From DASXVX01 sp036504075 (lineage in GTDB: Bacteria > Bacillota > Sulfobacillia > Symbiobacteriales > Symbiobacteriaceae): DNA of 55,077 nt. The stretch spans positions 1 to 55,077 of the forward strand of contig DASXVX010000011.1 of the NCBI GenBank assembly GCA_036504075.1, read 5' to 3'. Within the stretch, counting starts at the first letter, position 1. Every line of letters starts with the position of its first letter. A model generated the notes under the pieces. It worked only from the letters and a program-made list of their open reading frames with translations, did no database searches and had not been told where the DNA came from. A program made the translations under genes and the position numbers. Below are positions 53,033 through 55,077 of this stretch, one piece after another.

Positions 53033-53710
53033 ATGGATACGTCACGCACCGATGCCCGGCGGCCTCATCTAATAGCGCTGGCAAGCCGTCTCCGGCAGTT
53101 GCGTGAGAGTCTGGGGCTGGTGCAGCAAGACGTGGCCGATTTGTTCCACACGAATCGGAACGTCCCGTCACAATGGGAGACCGGCATGCGAGAGCCATCG
53201 TTCGAGCACCTGCTGGTGCTGGCGGATTACTATGGCGTGACCACGGACTGGTTGCTGGGGCGTGAAGGCGCGGAAATGGATGGCCCGCATGTGCGCGCGA
53301 GCAAGCGGGAATTGGCGGCATACCTGCGGTCGAAAGAGCCGTCGCTCAAGAACAAGACCCCGGGGTACCGGCTCCGTCTGGCGGTGGAGTTCCTGGCCGG
53401 AAAAGACCCGCAAATGTTTAGCCTGAGCCGGATCGCCCGGCGGCTCCTGATTTCCGAAGAGACGCTCCGGCACATGTGCTTTGAGCAGGCCATTCCTACC
53501 AGCCCGGTCATTCAGCGGTTTGCCCATTTTGCCAACCTGCCGGAGCTATGGTTCTACCAGCCCGAGCCGCAGCTGGAAGACCCCGCTGTCAAGTATCGCG
53601 CGCTTGTAGAGCGGCTCCATGCCGAAGGGACCACACCGGAAGCGGCGGAGCAGAAGTTGTGGGGCGCCAGGCGCGGGGGCCGTCGGGCTAAAGGGGACGG
53701 AGAAAAATAA
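53033..53710 (+). CDS. XRE-family HTH regulator
   Basis: A 225-residue DNA-binding protein, ATG 53033. Residues 15-72 form a Cro/C1-type HTH (ALASRLRQLRESLGLVQQDVADLFHTNRNVPSQWETGMREPSFEHLLVLADYYGVTTDWLLG). A second helical domain (about 115-175, SLSRIARRLLISEETLRHMCFEQAIP) looks like another HTH. The C-terminus is basic. It is convergent with the peptide/TPR pair across a shared terminator. Targets unknown. Confidence 0.82.
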   Translation: MDTSRTDARRPHLIALASRLRQLRESLGLVQQDVADLFHTNRNVPSQWETGMREPSFEHLLVLADYYGVTTDWLLGREGAEMDGPHVRASKRELAAYLRSKEPSLKNKTPGYRLRLAVEFLAGKDPQMFSLSRIARRLLISEETLRHMCFEQAIPTSPVIQRFAHFANLPELWFYQPEPQLEDPAVKYRALVERLHAEGTTPEAAEQKLWGARRGGRRAKGDGEK

Positions 53711-53711
53711 G

Positions 53712-53739
53712 AAACCGGAGCCATCGCTCCGGTTTTTTT
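53712..53739. terminator. Bidirectional terminator between regulator and peptide gene
   Basis: AAACCGGAGC (53712-53721) pairs with GCTCCGGTTT (53726-53735), then TTTTA. The opposite strand shows TTTCTTATTTTTC after the stem, so it can serve both convergent units. Confidence 0.9.
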
Positions 53740-53757
53740 AATGGACACGGGCGGCGG

Positions 53758-53868
53758 TCAGCGCCCGCTCATGGTGGGAGGTAACCCGCCGCTGCCGCTG
53801 GACGGAGCCATGCTCACGCTAAAGATGACCAGAACGGCCATGGCAAGCGCGACCGTGAGTCTTTTCAT
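53758..53868 (-). CDS. Small exported peptide (36 residues), possible signalling pro-peptide
   Basis: A 36-codon gene, ATG at 53868 with AGAGGAGG nine bases upstream, a very good site for so short a frame. The product begins MKRLTVALAMAVLVIFSVSMA, a classic signal peptide, followed by a 15-residue Ser/Gly/Pro-rich tail ending TMSGR. It starts 39 bases after the stop of a TPR protein on the same strand. This order, TPR receptor then short exported peptide, is that of Rap-Phr and other RRNPP quorum-sensing pairs. The signalling role is inferred. Confidence 0.7.
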   Translation of the reverse strand: MKRLTVALAMAVLVIFSVSMAPSSGSGGLPPTMSGR

Positions 53869-53907
53869 TTACCTTTGCCTCCTCTAAGAATACCGACCCG
53901 TTTCGGG

Positions 53908-54786
53908 TCATTCAGCGCGGGCCCGGCCCGCAGTTTCTTGTAGGAACCGGTTTACCTTGTGGATGACCGGATAATGGACCGCCTTGACGGCGTAGTCCAG
54001 AGACAGCAGTGCTTTCTCTTTCGCCTCTGCTGGGTTGCCGAGCGCGAATAGCGCCTTTGCCGACGTATAGCAGAGATCGGCTCGCGTTGTGTCGTCCAGG
54101 CGTGGATGAACCAGCGCTGCCCGAATCCGTTGCAGGGCGCCACTTGGGTCACCGGTGGCCACCAGGTATTCAGCTTCGACGTTCAGCTTTTTGTGGCCCC
54201 ATTCGGCGTCTGGGAAGAGATTCCGGGCTCGCGCCATTGTGTCTGCTGCCTCTGGCAGGCATCCGCCTTCAAGCTGGGCCCAGCTGAGGTCATGGAGGCA
54301 GCGGCCCTCCAGGTGGGCCAGGCCATACTGGCGGGCCAGGTCTGCGGCCCTGGTGAAGGCGGCAGCGGCCTCGCCGAACCGGAAAGCGTTATGCAGGGCG
54401 GTCCCATAGTTCTGCCAGAGGTGGATGCCCCATTGCCTGACCTCGCGGCTCCGGCCTTTGCTGAGGCGCTCGAAGTTCTGCACCAGCCTTGGGAATGCGT
54501 CGCAGTCGCCGGCGTCAGCGAAAATGCGTGCCAGGCCGGCAATGAACTGTGCCGCGAGGGCCCGGTCCTTCCCGGTTACTTCAATGCCCTCGCGGTAACA
54601 AGTCAAGGCCTCGCCGTGCCAGGCGGGGCCGCTGAAAAGGTAGGCTGTGCCTTTTTGAAACAACAGGCGTGCCCGCCGGTGTACGTTGACTGGGTCAGCC
54701 AGGAGTTCAGTGCAAGCGAATATTACGCGACCGTACTCGCCCCGTGCGCAGGCCCGTTCAAGTTCCAGCAGGTCCTGATCATCCAA
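53908..54786 (-). CDS. TPR-repeat protein, possible peptide receptor
   Basis: A 292-residue all-helical protein from TTG 54786 with GGAGGG upstream. Repeated helix pairs resemble tetratricopeptide repeats (RARLLFQKGTAYLFSGPAWHGEALTCYREGI, NYGTALHNAFRFGEAAAAFTRAADLARQYG, AEAKEKALLSLDYAVKAV). There is no HTH domain, as in Rap phosphatases and unlike PlcR or Rgg. No signal peptide. The downstream 36-residue exported peptide gene suggests a receptor/peptide pair. Other TPR roles are possible. Confidence 0.78.
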   Translation of the reverse strand: MDDQDLLELERACARGEYGRVIFACTELLADPVNVHRRARLLFQKGTAYLFSGPAWHGEALTCYREGIEVTGKDRALAAQFIAGLARIFADAGDCDAFPRLVQNFERLSKGRSREVRQWGIHLWQNYGTALHNAFRFGEAAAAFTRAADLARQYGLAHLEGRCLHDLSWAQLEGGCLPEAADTMARARNLFPDAEWGHKKLNVEAEYLVATGDPSGALQRIRAALVHPRLDDTTRADLCYTSAKALFALGNPAEAKEKALLSLDYAVKAVHYPVIHKVNRFLQETAGRARAE

Positions 54787-54837
54787 GGCGAGATCACTCC
54801 CTCCTGGTTGAACCCTCAGCTTACTCGCTGTGAGTTC

Positions 54838-54867
54838 ATATTACCAGAAACTTACAATCGTGGTCAA
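54838..54867 (-). promoter_or_regulatory. Sigma-A-type promoter of the TPR/peptide operon
   Basis: On the minus strand TTGACC (54862-54867) and TAATAT (54838-54843) are 18 bases apart. Transcription would start about 45 bases before the TTG start at 54786. Confidence 0.75.
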
Positions 54868-54934
54868 GGGATTTTGGCCGAATCCTGTCGACCAGAATCG
54901 CCACCACCACCACGGCGGCTGCCCCGCGGTCAGC

Positions 54935-55077
54935 ATAGGGTAGGCCAGCTTCCTCACGGAAACTGGCCCCCGCCCAAACCGGACGTGCGCTATTAACGCA
55001 TCCGGCTTTCTCTACTGTTGCCCCATTTCAGGGAGTGCCTGTTCAAGCGAGCAGGGAGCACAAGGTCACGTGACCTT
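54935..55077 (-). mobile_element. 3-prime end of a group II intron (domains V and VI), truncated by window edge
   Basis: On the minus strand, 55008-54976 folds as intron domain V: an outer helix AAGCCGGA/TCCGGTTT containing an AGC triad, a 2-base CG bulge, an inner helix TGCG/CGCA and a short loop. It is followed by a domain VI hairpin (54968-54943, GGCCAG...CTGGCC) extended by GGG/CCC with an unpaired TA that would hold the branch-point A. The intron appears to end near 54935 (CCCTAT). The 5-prime part and any reverse transcriptase gene lie beyond the window. Confidence 0.8.
55062..55077. repeat. 16-bp perfect palindrome at window end
   Basis: AAGGTCACGTGACCTT reads the same on both strands. 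It lies inside the presumed intron, upstream of domain V on the minus strand. It may be part of intron structure; the window ends here. Confidence 0.6.

Noticed and set aside
54787..54934. Small frame between intron end and TPR gene (starts MLTAGQPP, Trp-rich) and a TGTCGAC resembling a Spo0A box
   Set aside because: The frame overlaps the TPR promoter and has no ribosome site; one palindromic 7-mer is too weak to call a Spo0A site.
54106..54996. A 296-codon plus-strand frame opposite the TPR gene
   Set aside because: No ribosome site, crosses the predicted promoter and intron end, and the minus frame has TPR periodicity.
1..55077. CRISPR arrays, tRNA and rRNA genes
   Set aside because: No regularly spaced repeats and no cloverleaf or rRNA-like stretch was recognised by reading.

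Overview
The window looks like a chromosomal piece of a GC-rich, endospore-forming Bacillota (Firmicutes) that respires sulfite or another sulfur compound. Four things point there: an alpha/beta-type small acid-soluble spore protein (44288-44506), a Bacillus-type cytochrome b558 SdhC, strong Shine-Dalgarno sequences with many GTG and TTG starts, and Gram-positive lipoprotein and dockerin-type secreted proteins. The lineage is inferred; no rRNA or tRNA gene was found.

Layout. (1) 40-12353, minus strand: two very large secreted proteins. One is a repeat protein with a cohesin-like and a dockerin-like domain, split in two by an in-frame TGA at 4180-4182. The other is a 2166-residue subtilisin-like protease carrying three beta-propeller-like blocks and a dockerin-like end. 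(2) 12354-13071: a divergent regulatory region with a symmetric terminator and three copies of TATAGCGAA. (3) 13072-32888, plus strand: a ~20 kb sulfur-respiration island, probably one or a few operons. It holds a YeiH-type exporter, dsrA-dsrB-ferredoxin-dsrC, a DsrMK pair, an RsbRD-N protein, a complete dsrMKJOP set, then a second diverged dsrC-dsrA-dsrB set, a small zinc ribbon, dsrN, a triple-HTH regulator and siroheme genes. The products cover reduction of sulfite at siroheme, transfer to the DsrC cysteines, menaquinol-linked reduction of DsrC trisulfide by DsrMK(JOP), and synthesis and amidation of siroheme from uroporphyrinogen III. (4) 33108-34941: a small envelope cassette (Ser/Tyr-rich membrane protein, 63-residue protein, DUF350 protein) and a convergent unknown gene. 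(5) 35180-40986: a cofactor run, folP, folB-folK fusion, nadB, nadC and two tandem coaX paralogues. (6) 41077-49003: lipoprotein, asparaginase, spore protein, MoaD-MoaE fusion, bifunctional-nuclease-family protein with a poly-acidic tail, class V aminotransferase, DUF4349 lipoprotein and an unknown gene. (7) 49362-52582: sdhCAB behind a good sigma-A promoter. (8) 53033-55077: an HTH regulator, a TPR protein followed by a 36-residue exported-peptide gene (a possible RRNPP-type peptide signalling pair), and at the edge the 3-prime end (domains V and VI) of a group II intron.

The strongest candidates for something undescribed are the second DsrC/DsrA/DsrB-like module embedded in the dsr island, the coexistence of DsrMK and full DsrMKJOP in an apparent spore former, and the TPR/small-peptide pair. 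All functional statements rest on reading motifs and recalled family features; no search was run.
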